Notes: a model not told the origin generated them from the letters alone. Numbered from the stretch's first letter, positions 34,497-43,967 are shown. The stretch is 64,000 nucleotides of DNA from Pseudomonas moraviensis (GCF_900105805.1 NZ_LT629788.1:4324501-4388500), one strand, 5' to 3'. Made by a program: numbers and translations.

Positions 34497-34751
34497 GGCG
34501 CTCTCTAAATGTTCAATCAATCCCTGGCAAGTCGTCAGACATCGCCGGACAGCGCTTCAATGTGCACTTCGTCGGATTTTTTTCCAAGGGGCTACGACGA
34601 GCTTTTCCGAGCTTTTGCGTAGGTTATTTCCGAAAATCGGCCGATGGTGGCAAAACCTAGACTTACGTCCAATGGGCACCCTGCCCGTCGGGGTCGACCA
34701 TGGCCGCAACGATCCGACAACAACAATTCGAAAAAGACTGCGGTAATGGTT

Positions 34752-36686
34752 ATGAGCAAAGCGGACGCCTTCACCCAGGCAGGGAAAACCGCGGTTTTGC
34801 AGAATATTCAGGGCACCCTGCAATTCCTTCAGCGCTTCCCGCCCTTCAATCAGATGGAACACGCCCACCTCGCCTATCTGGTGGAGCAATGTCAGCTGCG
34901 TTTTTTTGCCCAGGGCGAGAGCATCATCAAACCGGCCGACGGCCCGGTCGAACACTTTCATATCGTCAAACAGGGTCGGGTGGTCGGCGAACGCCAGCAC
35001 ATCACCAGGCCCGGCACAGAAACCACGTTCGAAATCACCACCGGCGAATGCTTTCCGCTGGCTGCGCTGCTCGGTGAGCGCGCCACCCGCACCGAACATC
35101 TGGCGGGCGAAGACACCTTTTGCCTGCAACTGAACAAACTGGCGTTCATCAAACTGTTCGCCCTCTCCAGCACCTTCCGCGACTTCGCCCTGCGCGGAGT
35201 CAGCAGCCTGCTCGATCAGGTCAACCAGCAAGTCCAGCAAAAAGCCGTGGAGACCCTCGGCACCCAGTACTCGCTGAACACCCGCCTCGGTGAACTGGCG
35301 ATGCGTCATCCGGTGACCTGCAGCGCCGATACGCCACTGCGTGAAGCGGTGAAGCTGATGCACGAGCAACAGGTCGGCAGCATCGTCGCGGTGGATGAAC
35401 AGAAGGTGCCGCTGGGGATTTTTACCCTGCGCGATTTGCGCCATGTGGTGGCCGAAGGTGTCGGCGATTTCAGCGACGCCATCGAACAGCACATGACCCG
35501 ATCGCCGTTTTATCTGTCGCCGGATCACAGCGCATTCGATGCGGCGATCGCCATGACCGAGCGGCATATCGCGCATGTGTGTCTGGTCAAGGATCAGCGC
35601 CTGTGCGGGGTGGTTTCCGAGCGTGATCTGTTCTCCCTGCAACGGGTCGATCTGGTGCACCTTGCGCGAACCATCCGCAGTGCTCAGCGAGTCGAGCAAC
35701 TGGTGACCCTGCGCGGCGAGATCGGTCAACTGGTCGAACGCATGCTCGCTCACGGCGCGTCGTCGACGCAGATCACCCACATCATTACGTTGCTCAACGA
35801 TCACACGGTGTGCCGGGTCATCGAACTGACCCTGGCCGAGAAAGGCGACCCCGGCGTGCCGTTCAGTTGGCTGTGTTTCGGCAGCGAAGGCCGGCGCGAG
35901 CAGACGCTGCACACCGATCAGGACAACGGCATTCTCTTCGACGCTCGCGATGCGGCGCACGCGGCGGAAATTCGCGGCAAGCTGCTGCCGATCGCCCAGC
36001 AGATCAATCAGATCCTGGCGCAGTGTGGCTTCACTCTATGCAAGGGCAACATCATGGCCGGCAATCCCGAGCTGTGTCTGTCGCGGGCCGAGTGGGCGCG
36101 ACGCTTTGCGGCGTTCATCCGCGAAGCCACGCCGGAGAATCTGCTCGGCTCGAGCATTTATTTCGACCTGCGGGTGGTCTGGGGCGATGAGCAAGGCTGC
36201 GAGCAATTGCGCCGGGGCATTCTCGATCAGGTCGGTGACAACCGTTTGTTCCAGCGCATGCTGGCCGAGAACGCGTTGCGTAATCGCCCTCCCGTTGGGC
36301 GTTTCCGGGAATTTGTGCTGGCACGCAAGAACGGCGAGAAGGCTACGCTGGATCTGAAAATCCAGGGCCTGACGCCATTCGTCGACGGCGCCCGTCTGCT
36401 GGCGCTGGCCAACGGCATCGACGCCAACAACACCCTCGAACGCTTCCGCCAATTGGTCGATAAACAAGTCATCGAACCGCTCGACGGCGCGGCGTATGAA
36501 GAGGCCTATCACTTCATTCAGCAAACGCGGATGCAGCAGCACCAGCTCCAGACCCGGGAGAACCAGCCGTACTCCAACCGCGTCGATCCCGACAGCCTCA
36601 ATCACCTCGACCGACGCATCCTGCGCGAATCCCTGCGGCAGGCGCAGCGACTGCAAAGCAGCCTGACCTTGCGGTATCAGCTATGA
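34752..36686 (+). CDS. cNMP-binding / CBS-pair / DUF294 nucleotidyltransferase-like signalling protein
   Basis: A 644-residue cytoplasmic protein. A cyclic-nucleotide-binding-like domain (about 20-140) is followed by two CBS domains (about 180-305). A DUF294 nucleotidyltransferase-like domain then holds CFGSEGRREQTLHTDQDNG near residues 374-392. A DUF294 C-terminal domain runs to the end. The NTase motif GS-x9-D-D-like pattern appears intact. In P. aeruginosa, as I recall, the homologous pair (this gene and the exonuclease) lies beside the acetate permease genes; here no permease is adjacent. The start is weakly supported; ATG 34746 is possible. It overlaps the next gene by 4 bases. Confidence 0.88.
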   Translation: MSKADAFTQAGKTAVLQNIQGTLQFLQRFPPFNQMEHAHLAYLVEQCQLRFFAQGESIIKPADGPVEHFHIVKQGRVVGERQHITRPGTETTFEITTGECFPLAALLGERATRTEHLAGEDTFCLQLNKLAFIKLFALSSTFRDFALRGVSSLLDQVNQQVQQKAVETLGTQYSLNTRLGELAMRHPVTCSADTPLREAVKLMHEQQVGSIVAVDEQKVPLGIFTLRDLRHVVAEGVGDFSDAIEQHMTRSPFYLSPDHSAFDAAIAMTERHIAHVCLVKDQRLCGVVSERDLFSLQRVDLVHLARTIRSAQRVEQLVTLRGEIGQLVERMLAHGASSTQITHIITLLNDHTVCRVIELTLAEKGDPGVPFSWLCFGSEGRREQTLHTDQDNGILFDARDAAHAAEIRGKLLPIAQQINQILAQCGFTLCKGNIMAGNPELCLSRAEWARRFAAFIREATPENLLGSSIYFDLRVVWGDEQGCEQLRRGILDQVGDNRLFQRMLAENALRNRPPVGRFREFVLARKNGEKATLDLKIQGLTPFVDGARLLALANGIDANNTLERFRQLVDKQVIEPLDGAAYEEAYHFIQQTRMQQHQLQTRENQPYSNRVDPDSLNHLDRRILRESLRQAQRLQSSLTLRYQL

Positions 36687-37390
36687 GCCTGTTTTCCTGG
36701 CTGCGCCCGGCCAGTCCCGTAGTGCCGGCCGCGTTTGCGCAGCGACTGGCGCAATTGCCGAGCATCACCGAGCTGAGCGAATGCAGCCTGCGCGAGCAGC
36801 GCTGGGTGGTGCTGGACCTGGAAACCACCGGCCTCAACCTCAACAAGGACCGGGTGTTGTCGATCGGCGCCGTGGCAATCGAGGATGGCGCAATCGATTT
36901 CCGCCAGCAGTACGAAAGGACCCTGCAATGTCGGGAATTGAAGCTCAGCCCCAGCGTGCTGATTCATGGCCTCGGGCCAAATGCGATCGCCGCAGGCAGC
37001 GACCCGGCCGAAGCGTTGCTGGAGTTGCTGGAATTTGTCGGCGACAGCCCGGTGCTGGCGTTTCATGCGCCGTTCGATCAGCACATGCTCGGGCGTGCGC
37101 TCAAGGAGCATCTGGGGCACAAGCTGCAACATGTGTTTCTGGATGTGGCGGATCTCGCCCCGCTGCTGTGTCCGCAGGCGCAGATTCGCGAGGCGGGGCT
37201 GGATGAGTGGATCGAGTGGTTCCGGCTTGAAGTGTTCGAACGGCATAACGCGAGTGCGGATGCGCTGGCCACGGCGGAACTGGCATTGATTCTGTTCAGC
37301 AGGGCGCGGGCGCAGCAGATATACAGTCCATTGAATCTGCAACAGCGGTTGAGTCAGTGGAAGCGAAGGCAGCAGGCGCCTTCTTTTTAG
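36683..37390 (+). CDS. DnaQ-like 3'-5' exonuclease
   Basis: A 235-residue DEDD exonuclease domain protein. D45 and E47 lie in VVLDLETTGL; FHAPFDQHML holds the second conserved Asp, and HNASADALATAEL near residue 190 holds the last His and Asp. It overlaps the DUF294 gene by ATGA, so the two are made together and may form a nucleotide-dependent pair. It is not the replicative proofreading subunit, judging by length and context. Confidence 0.9.
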   Translation: MSLFSWLRPASPVVPAAFAQRLAQLPSITELSECSLREQRWVVLDLETTGLNLNKDRVLSIGAVAIEDGAIDFRQQYERTLQCRELKLSPSVLIHGLGPNAIAAGSDPAEALLELLEFVGDSPVLAFHAPFDQHMLGRALKEHLGHKLQHVFLDVADLAPLLCPQAQIREAGLDEWIEWFRLEVFERHNASADALATAELALILFSRARAQQIYSPLNLQQRLSQWKRRQQAPSF

Positions 37391-37394
37391 AAGC

Positions 37395-37571
37395 ACCCTC
37401 ACCCCAGCCCTCTCCCAGAGGGAGAGGGAGCCGACCGAAGTGTCTCGGGCTTTTCATTTACCTAAGAAATCGAGTCGATTATGGATTCACTGAAGATCGC
37501 TCAGGTCGGTGTACCTCCAGAATATCCCCCAATCAGTCCCCTCTCCCTCCGGGAGAGGGCTAGGGTGAGGG
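37395..37571. repeat. MITE-like element (family D), copy 2
   Basis: Begins ACCCTCACCCCAGCCCTCTC and ends GGGAGAGGGCTAGGGTGAGGG. The core has GTCGATTATGGATTCACTGA and CTCAGGTCGG. It lies 4 bases after the exonuclease stop. Confidence 0.8.
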
Positions 37572-37637
37572 TCTGCCCTTGATTCACCACCTGACCAGTG
37601 GCCAATTGCTAACCATTCCCACCTCTGCCAGAATCGC

Positions 37638-37656
37638 GAACTATTCTCGTTAGTTA
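37638..37656. promoter_or_regulatory. Possible Fur box upstream of fecI
   Basis: On the minus strand the sequence reads TAACGAGAATAGTTC, close to the AATGAGAATCATT form of Fur sites. It lies 25 bases before the sigma-factor start. Only a visual match. Confidence 0.4.
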
Positions 37657-37680
37657 ACATTTCCCAATCGGTGATGTCCG

Positions 37681-38199
37681 GTGTCGTCAGTGCCCAACCC
37701 CCACAGTGAGCTCGTCGGTGCGATGTATCGCGACCATCGCGGTTGGCTGCTGGCGTGGTTGCGGCGCAATGTGGCGTGTCCGCAGCGCGCCGAAGACTTG
37801 AGTCAGGACACTTTTGTACGCCTGCTCAACCGCGGCGAATTACTGACGCCGCGCGAGCCGCGAGCGTTTCTGGTGGCGATCGCCAAAGGCCTGTTGTTCG
37901 ACTACTTCCGCCGCGCCGCGCTGGAACAGGCCTATCTCACCGAACTGATGCTGATCCCCGAGGGCGAACAGCCATCGGTGGAAGAACAGCAAATGATCCT
38001 CGACGACCTCAAGGCCATCGATCGCCTGCTCGGCAAGCTGTCGACCAAGGCGCGCGCAGCGTTTCTGTATAACCGCCTCGACGGCCTCAGCCACGCCGAG
38101 ATCGCAGGCAAACTCGGCGTCTCGGTGCCGCGCGTGCGGCAGTATCTGGCCCAAGGCCTGCGCCAGTGCTACATCGCTCTTTACGGTGAGCCGACATGA
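37681..38199 (+). CDS. FecI-type ECF sigma factor
   Basis: A 172-residue iron-starvation sigma factor with GTG start. Region 2 (AEDLSQDTFVRLL, residues 33-45) and region 4 (HAEIAGKLGVSVPRVRQYLAQGL) are clear. It should direct transcription of the downstream TonB receptor when the siderophore signal arrives. It overlaps the anti-sigma gene by 4 bases. Confidence 0.93.
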   Translation: MSSVPNPHSELVGAMYRDHRGWLLAWLRRNVACPQRAEDLSQDTFVRLLNRGELLTPREPRAFLVAIAKGLLFDYFRRAALEQAYLTELMLIPEGEQPSVEEQQMILDDLKAIDRLLGKLSTKARAAFLYNRLDGLSHAEIAGKLGVSVPRVRQYLAQGLRQCYIALYGEPT

Positions 38200-39167
38200 C
38201 CGCGGCCAGTTCGCGCCCGGTGCCGGCCCATGTGCTGGACGCGGCGATTGCCTGGCAATTGACCCTCGATTCGAGCACCGCGCTGGAACGCGAGGAGTTC
38301 GCCAAATGGCACGCGGCCCATGAAGAACACGCCCGCGCCTGGCGCCAGTTGGGCATGCTCGATCAGCGTTTCAGCGTCGCCAAGGGCCCGGCGCGCAGTG
38401 CGTTGCTGCAATCGCGCGAAGGCATTCGCCGGCGCGTGCGCAAACTCGGCAGCGGGCTGGCCAGTGTCGTGGCGGTGATCGGTCTGGGTCTGTTCGTGAG
38501 TGAGCGCTATCTGCCGCTCGATTACTGGCTCGCCGATCAGCGCACCGCCACCGGCGAACAGCGCACCGTGCGCCTGTCCGACGGCACCCTGCTTAACCTC
38601 AATACTCACAGCGCGGTCGACGTACGCTTCGATGACCAGCGCCGTTTGATCGTGCTGCAGGAAGGCGAAATCCTCGTCGAAACCGGGCATGGCGATGCGC
38701 GGCCCTTTATCGTCGAAACCCGCGAAGGCAGCATGCGCGCGCTGGGCACGCGGTTTCTGGTCAAGCGCGAGGATGACGGCACGCGCCTGAGCGTATTGCA
38801 GTCGGCGGTCGCGGCCCATGCCCAGGCGAACCCGCAAGAACAGATTCTGCGCGAGGGCCAGCAGGTGCTGCTGCGCAGTGACGGGCTGAGCTCGATTGCC
38901 GCCCTCGCCCCCGGCGCCGATGCCTGGACGCGCGGCATGCTGGTGGTGGACAACGCGCGACTGGGCGATCTGGTGCATGAGCTGGGGCGCTACCGCCGCG
39001 GGCATCTCGGCGTGGCGCCGGAGGTGGCCGATCTGCGCATTACCGGCAGCTTTCCGTTGCACGACACCGACAAGGCGCTGAATGCATTGCTGCCGACCCT
39101 GCCGGTGCAGATCGAGCGGCATACGCCGTATTGGGTCACCGTGGCGAAGGCTGAGGTTAAACCTTAA
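38196..39167 (+). CDS. FecR-type transmembrane sigma regulator
   Basis: A 323-residue FecR protein. The cytoplasmic N-terminus (DUF4880-like, residues 15-60) binds the sigma factor. One membrane segment lies near residues 90-105 (LASVVAVIGLGLFV). The periplasmic FecR domain follows (EQRTVRLSDGTLLNLNTHS). It senses receptor occupancy and releases the FecI-like sigma. Confidence 0.92.
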   Translation: MTAASSRPVPAHVLDAAIAWQLTLDSSTALEREEFAKWHAAHEEHARAWRQLGMLDQRFSVAKGPARSALLQSREGIRRRVRKLGSGLASVVAVIGLGLFVSERYLPLDYWLADQRTATGEQRTVRLSDGTLLNLNTHSAVDVRFDDQRRLIVLQEGEILVETGHGDARPFIVETREGSMRALGTRFLVKREDDGTRLSVLQSAVAAHAQANPQEQILREGQQVLLRSDGLSSIAALAPGADAWTRGMLVVDNARLGDLVHELGRYRRGHLGVAPEVADLRITGSFPLHDTDKALNALLPTLPVQIERHTPYWVTVAKAEVKP

Positions 39168-39191
39168 AAATTCGCCGTCTGTGAAAGGGCT

Positions 39192-39256
39192 ATCGCGAGC
39201 AGGCTCACTCCTACAATTGGAATGCGTTCCCTTGTAGGAGTGAGCCTGCTCGCGAT
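39192..39256. repeat. REP pair (family A)
   Basis: ATCGCGAGCAGGCTCACTCC... (39192-39216) is perfectly inverted at 39232-39256. It separates fecR from the receptor gene, which therefore has its own promoter in the following 120 bases. Confidence 0.92.
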
Positions 39257-39376
39257 GACGGCATCAGCCCCAACACCATTTCCAGCAAAAAAAGAATTTT
39301 CATCCCGCCCTATCACTTTTCGATTTTCATCCGGCACACAGGCAATTGAGAAATATTTCCATTCAGGAGCCGCCGT

Positions 39377-41803
39377 ATGTCCCGTTCGCCAGACACCTTG
39401 TTGCGCCCCAGTCTGCTGGCTTTTGCCATCGCTTTCGGCACGCCGCTGATCAGCACTGCGTTGCTCGCCGCTGAGCAAACGTCCAGCGTGCGCGCCTACA
39501 ACCTGCCGGCGGCGCCGCTGTCGACCACGCTGAACCAGATCGCCAGCCAGGGCGGCCTCGCCCTGTCGCTCGATCCGGCACTGGCAGCCGGCATGACCTC
39601 GGCGCCGGTCAACGGCCAGTACGACGCCGCCGGCGCCCTGCGCGCGGCTCTGCGCGGCAGCGGTCTGCAACTGGAGCAAAGCAGCGCCGGCACCTACACC
39701 CTGGTGGCAGTGCCTGAAGGCACGCTGGCCCTGCCGGAAACCTCGGTCATCGGCGTGGAAAATCTCGAAAGTGCCTGGGGCCCGGTCGAAGGCTACACCG
39801 CGACCCGCACCGCCGCCGGCACCAAGACCGACACCGCACTGGTCGAAGCACCGCGTTCGATCTCGGTGGCGACCCGTCAGCAGATGGACGATCGCAGCGT
39901 GCACAGCCTCGATGACGCGGTGCGCTACATGCCTGGCATCACCGCCAGCAGCTACGGCAGCGACACCCGCGCCGACTGGCTGCGCGTACGCGGCTTTGAA
40001 CCGACCCAGTTCCTTGATGGCCTGCCGCTGCCAAAAGGCGTGTACGCCAACCCGAAACAGGAAACCTGGAACCTCGACCGCCTCGCCCTGCTTCGTGGCC
40101 CGGCCTCGTCGGTGTACGGCCAGACCCCGCCGGGCGGTTTGCTCGACATGGTCAGCCGCCGCCCGAGTGCCGAGGCCAGCAGTGAAGTCCAGCTGCAATA
40201 CGGCAGCGACAACCATCGCCAGATCAACTTCGCCAGCACCGGCAAAATCGACGACGCCGGGCAGTTTCTCTACGGCCTCAGCGGCGTGGTGCGCGACAGC
40301 GGCACGCAGGTCGACCACGTCGACAACAAGCGCTACAACATTGCGCCGAGCCTGACCTGGAACATCGACGACGACACCCGATTCACCCTGCTGAGCCAGT
40401 TCACCCGTGACGACACGGGCATCACCAGCCAGTTTCTGCCGATCCAGGGCACGAAGATCAATTCGCCGTTCGGCGACATTTCCCATCACAAGAATCTCGG
40501 CGATCCGGATTGGGAATACTACGACCGCACCTACTATGCGCTGGGCTACGCCTTCGAACATCGGCTGAACGATGTCTGGCAGTTCAAGCAGAACCTGCGC
40601 TATACCAAGTCGGACCTGTCGTTCCAGTCGCTGACGCCCGGCTCCTACCCGTTCACCACCGTGGATGAACAGGGCAACGTCGGCCGCACCAGCACCAGCG
40701 TCGATGAAGACATCAGCCAGTTTGCCGTGGACAACAACTTCCAGGCCGACTTCGCCACCGGTGATATCCGCCACACCTTGCTGCTGGGTCTGGATCACCA
40801 GCGCAACAACACCAACTACACCTCGATTTTCGGTGATGGCCTGCCGACCAACGTGATTACGCCAATCTACGGCCAGCCGATCATACGTCCAGCGCGTTCC
40901 ACCGCGTTTTACGATTACAACCAGAAGACCTACCAGACCGGCCTCTACGTGCAGGATCAGATGGCCCTAGATCAGTGGCGTCTGACTCTCGGCGGTCGTG
41001 AAGACTGGGTGCACACCAGCACCAAGTTCATCAACCAGAGCGATGCGACCAATACCCAGCGCGACAAAAAATTCAGCGGCAATGCGGCGCTCAGCTACGT
41101 CTTCGACAACGGCTTCGTGCCGTACCTGTCCTACGCCGAATCCTTCCAGCCGACCACGGGCGCCGATGTCACCTCAACCGGCTCGCTCAAGCCGACCGAA
41201 GGCAAGCAGTGGGAACTGGGCATCAAATACCAGCCGCCGGGCAGCAAGACCCTGCTGACCGCCGCCGTGTATGACCTGACCCAGAAGAATGTCGCGGTGA
41301 GCACCTTCGTCAACAACGTCTCGGTGACCAGTCAAACGGGTGAAGTGAAGGTCAAAGGTCTGGAACTCGAAGCCGTGTCAGATGTGACCGATAACCTCAA
41401 GGTCATCGCCGCCTACACCCTGGCCAAGTCCGAAGTGCAGAAAGGCGTCGACAAGGGCAACCGCCTGCAACTGATGCCCAACCAGCAAGCCTCGCTGTGG
41501 ACCGACTACACCTGGCACAGCGGCGTGCTTGACGGTTTCGGTGTGGGTGCCGGCGTGCGTTACACCGGCAACACTTACGGCGACAAGGCCAACACCTGGC
41601 TGGGCAAGGCCGATGCCTATACCGTGTTCGACGCCAGCGTGCATTATGATCTGGGCCGTCTGGACAACAGCCTCAGAGGTGCGTCGCTGGCAGTGAACGC
41701 GACCAACCTGTTCGACAAGGACTACATTTCCACCTGCGACAGCTTCTACTGCTACTACGGCGACCAGCGCAGCGTCGTCGCCAGCGCCACTTACAAGTGG
41801 TAA
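39377..41803 (+). CDS. TonB-dependent siderophore receptor with signalling domain
   Basis: An 808-residue outer-membrane receptor. A signal peptide ends near ALLAAEQ (about residue 34). An N-terminal signalling domain (STN) spans roughly 40-115, then the plug (about 150-270, with APRSISVATRQQM and PGGLLDMVSRRPS) and a 22-strand barrel ending in Tyr-Lys-Trp. The STN domain fits regulation by the upstream FecI/FecR pair. Resemblance is to ferrichrome or ferrioxamine receptors; the ligand is not determined. CAGGAGCCGCCGT precedes the ATG. Confidence 0.93.
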   Translation: MSRSPDTLLRPSLLAFAIAFGTPLISTALLAAEQTSSVRAYNLPAAPLSTTLNQIASQGGLALSLDPALAAGMTSAPVNGQYDAAGALRAALRGSGLQLEQSSAGTYTLVAVPEGTLALPETSVIGVENLESAWGPVEGYTATRTAAGTKTDTALVEAPRSISVATRQQMDDRSVHSLDDAVRYMPGITASSYGSDTRADWLRVRGFEPTQFLDGLPLPKGVYANPKQETWNLDRLALLRGPASSVYGQTPPGGLLDMVSRRPSAEASSEVQLQYGSDNHRQINFASTGKIDDAGQFLYGLSGVVRDSGTQVDHVDNKRYNIAPSLTWNIDDDTRFTLLSQFTRDDTGITSQFLPIQGTKINSPFGDISHHKNLGDPDWEYYDRTYYALGYAFEHRLNDVWQFKQNLRYTKSDLSFQSLTPGSYPFTTVDEQGNVGRTSTSVDEDISQFAVDNNFQADFATGDIRHTLLLGLDHQRNNTNYTSIFGDGLPTNVITPIYGQPIIRPARSTAFYDYNQKTYQTGLYVQDQMALDQWRLTLGGREDWVHTSTKFINQSDATNTQRDKKFSGNAALSYVFDNGFVPYLSYAESFQPTTGADVTSTGSLKPTEGKQWELGIKYQPPGSKTLLTAAVYDLTQKNVAVSTFVNNVSVTSQTGEVKVKGLELEAVSDVTDNLKVIAAYTLAKSEVQKGVDKGNRLQLMPNQQASLWTDYTWHSGVLDGFGVGAGVRYTGNTYGDKANTWLGKADAYTVFDASVHYDLGRLDNSLRGASLAVNATNLFDKDYISTCDSFYCYYGDQRSVVASATYKW

Positions 41804-41834
41804 GCCGGTGAGCTGAAACAGGCCCTGTTACCAG

Positions 41835-41865
41835 GCCGTCCGCACCGGGCGGCTTTGGTGTTTTT
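41835..41865 (+). terminator. Terminator-like hairpin after the receptor gene
   Basis: GCCGTCC pairs with GGGCGGC (one wobble), then CTTTGGTGTTTTT. It lies 31 bases after the stop and 13 bases before the PepSY gene, so it may attenuate rather than end the transcript. Confidence 0.65.
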
Positions 41866-41877
41866 GAAGGTCATGCA

Positions 41878-43008
41878 ATGAAAAGTAAAACCATCCGCCG
41901 CTGGTCGTTCATCCACACCTGGACCAGCCTGATCTGCACGGTGTTTCTACTGATGCTGGCACTGACCGGTCTGCCGCTGATTTTCAGCCACGAGATCGAT
42001 CATCTGCTGGGCAACGCCCCGGAGCTGCGCGAGATGCCGGCCGACACGCCGCAACTCAACCTGCAGCAACTGGTCGACGCCGCGCAGAAACATCGCCCGG
42101 GCGAAGTCATGCAGTACTTCGGCTATGACGACGAAGAGCCGAACGCGGCGTTCGCGATCATGGCCAAGACCGCCGACACCGAGCCGAACGCTTCGCACAC
42201 CTTCATGCTCGACGCACGCACTGGCGAAGCGCTGGAAACCCCGTCGGCCAACGGTGGTTTGATGCTGTTCATCCTGCGCCTGCACGTCGACATGTTTGCC
42301 GGGCTGCCGGGCAAGCTGCTGCTGGCGTTCATGGGGCTGCTGTTCGTCGTGGCCATCGTCTCCGGCACGGTGCTGTACCTGCCGTTCATGCGCCGCTTGA
42401 AGTTCGGCACCGTGCGCCAGGACAAGTCGACAAGACTGCGCTGGCTCGATCTGCACAATCTGATTGGCGTCGTGACCCTGACCTGGTGCCTGGTGGTGGG
42501 CGTGACGGGAGTGATCAGCGCCTGCGCCGATCTGCTGATTGCCGCGTGGCGCAACGACGCACTGACCACCCTGATCGCACCGTATCGCGACGCACCACCG
42601 CTGACGCAACTGGCCCCGGCCACCCGCTTGCTCGACATCGCCGAGCAAGTCGCCCCGGGGATGAAGCCGGATTTCATCGCCTTCCCCGGCACGCGCTTTT
42701 CCAGCGAGCATCATTACTCGGTGTTCATGAAGGGCGGCACGCACCTGACTTCGCACCTGCTGACACCGGTGCTGATCGACGCCACGACCTTGCAGGTCAC
42801 CGCCGTGGCCGAACGGCCGTGGTACATGGACGCCATGGGCATGTCGCAGCCACTGCATTTTGGTGACTACGGCGGCATGCCGATGAAGATTCTCTGGGCG
42901 ACGCTGGATGTGCTGACGATCATCGTTCTGGCCAGTGGTGTGTATCTGTGGGTGGTGCGGCGCAAGGCGACCAGGCCTGTGCTGGAAACGGCGGAGGCCT
43001 CGGCATGA
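41878..43008 (+). CDS. PepSY-domain membrane protein (putative ferrisiderophore reductase)
   Basis: A 376-residue inner-membrane protein with four predicted membrane segments (near residues 12-35, 145-170, 195-225 and 340-365) and two PepSY-type periplasmic loops. Proteins of this type next to siderophore receptors are thought to reduce the ferric siderophore in the periplasm or aid uptake. Conserved histidines (for example HTWTSL and RLHVDMFAG) could bind haem. It overlaps the next gene by 4 bases. Confidence 0.85.
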   Translation: MKSKTIRRWSFIHTWTSLICTVFLLMLALTGLPLIFSHEIDHLLGNAPELREMPADTPQLNLQQLVDAAQKHRPGEVMQYFGYDDEEPNAAFAIMAKTADTEPNASHTFMLDARTGEALETPSANGGLMLFILRLHVDMFAGLPGKLLLAFMGLLFVVAIVSGTVLYLPFMRRLKFGTVRQDKSTRLRWLDLHNLIGVVTLTWCLVVGVTGVISACADLLIAAWRNDALTTLIAPYRDAPPLTQLAPATRLLDIAEQVAPGMKPDFIAFPGTRFSSEHHYSVFMKGGTHLTSHLLTPVLIDATTLQVTAVAERPWYMDAMGMSQPLHFGDYGGMPMKILWATLDVLTIIVLASGVYLWVVRRKATRPVLETAEASA

Positions 43009-43184
43009 AGCCGCGTCAGTCGAGTTTCTGGAAAGTCTTCAGCACGCCGATCGTCATCGCCCTGCTCAGTGCGGCAGGGCTGTTTGCGGCATTGCTGGGG
43101 GACGGGATCTGGGATGCGTTGAGCTGGGTCGGGCTTGGTGTGCCCGCGGTTTTGGCCATAAAGGGATTAATGCGGCGAAGCTGA
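43005..43184 (+). CDS. 59-residue membrane protein of the siderophore locus
   Basis: A small protein with two hydrophobic segments, IVIALLSAAGLFAALLGDG and LSWVGLGVPAVLAI, with positive ends (MKPRQ..., ...KGLMRRS). It overlaps the PepSY gene by ATGA, so they are coupled, and it is likely a subunit or partner of that protein. I do not recognise a named family. Similar small genes follow PepSY genes in other pseudomonads, from general knowledge. Confidence 0.75.
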   Translation: MKPRQSSFWKVFSTPIVIALLSAAGLFAALLGDGIWDALSWVGLGVPAVLAIKGLMRRS

Positions 43185-43191
43185 AATCCTT

Positions 43192-43273
43192 GTAGGAGCT
43201 GCGGAACGCTGCGATCTTTTGCTTTCAAAAGCAGAATCAAGATCAAAAGATCGCAGCGTTCCGCAGCTCCTAC
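43192..43273. repeat. REP-like pair (family B)
   Basis: GTAGGAGCTGCGGAACGCTG... (43192-43221) is perfectly inverted at 43244-43273 (30-bp arms). Confidence 0.92.
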
Positions 43274-43313
43274 GGCTAATCTCCTGCTCTTCGCCGACCA
43301 CCGAGGTTCATCC

Positions 43314-43943
43314 ATGTCCGCCCCCAGCATGACCCTGTACCACAACATCCTGTCGCCCTTCGTCCGCAAGGTCATGGTGCTGCTGCACGAAACCGGTCAG
43401 CAGGATCGTGTCGCGCTGCAGGACTGCGTGCTCAGCCCGGTCAGCCCGAACCCGGCGCTGATCGCCGACAACCCGTTGAGCAAGATCCCCGCCCTGCGCC
43501 TGGCCGACGGCAATGTCATCCATGACAGCCGCGTCATCCTTGAGTACCTCGACCAGCAGCATGTCGGCAATCCGCTGATCCCCCGCGAAGGCGCGGCGCG
43601 CTGGCGGCGGTTGACCCTGGCGTCGATGGCCGACGGGATCATGGATGCCTCGGTGATGGTGCGTTATGAAACCGTCCTGCGCCCGGTGGAAAAACACTGG
43701 GACGAATGGCTCGACGCCCAGCGCGACAAGATCCGCCGTGCCCTCGCCGTGCTGGAGAGCGAGGCGATTGCCGAGCTGACCAGCCATTTCGATGTTGCGG
43801 CGATCAGCGTGGCCTGCGCATTGGGCTATCTGGACCTGCGCTTCCCGGACATGGACTGGCGCGCGGCCAACCCGCAACTGGCCAACTGGTATTTCGAAGT
43901 GAGTCAGCGGCCGTCCATGCTGGCGACGATGCCCAAGCCTTAA
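43314..43943 (+). CDS. Glutathione S-transferase family protein
   Basis: A 209-residue protein with a thioredoxin-like N-terminal domain (LYHNILSPFVRKV, with S14 in the active-site region; NPLSKIPALRL and DSRVILEYLD bind glutathione) and a helical C-terminal domain from about residue 95. The substrate is unknown. It is a single gene between a family-B and a family-A repeat pair. Confidence 0.9.
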   Translation: MSAPSMTLYHNILSPFVRKVMVLLHETGQQDRVALQDCVLSPVSPNPALIADNPLSKIPALRLADGNVIHDSRVILEYLDQQHVGNPLIPREGAARWRRLTLASMADGIMDASVMVRYETVLRPVEKHWDEWLDAQRDKIRRALAVLESEAIAELTSHFDVAAISVACALGYLDLRFPDMDWRAANPQLANWYFEVSQRPSMLATMPKP

Positions 43944-43967
43944 AGCTGCGCTGCCTGTTCCGGCCTC

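Noticed and set aside
39164..40798. Minus-strand open frame of 544 codons across the receptor gene and a REP pair
   Set aside because: Reads through a repeat and the signal peptide region of the receptor; shadow composition.
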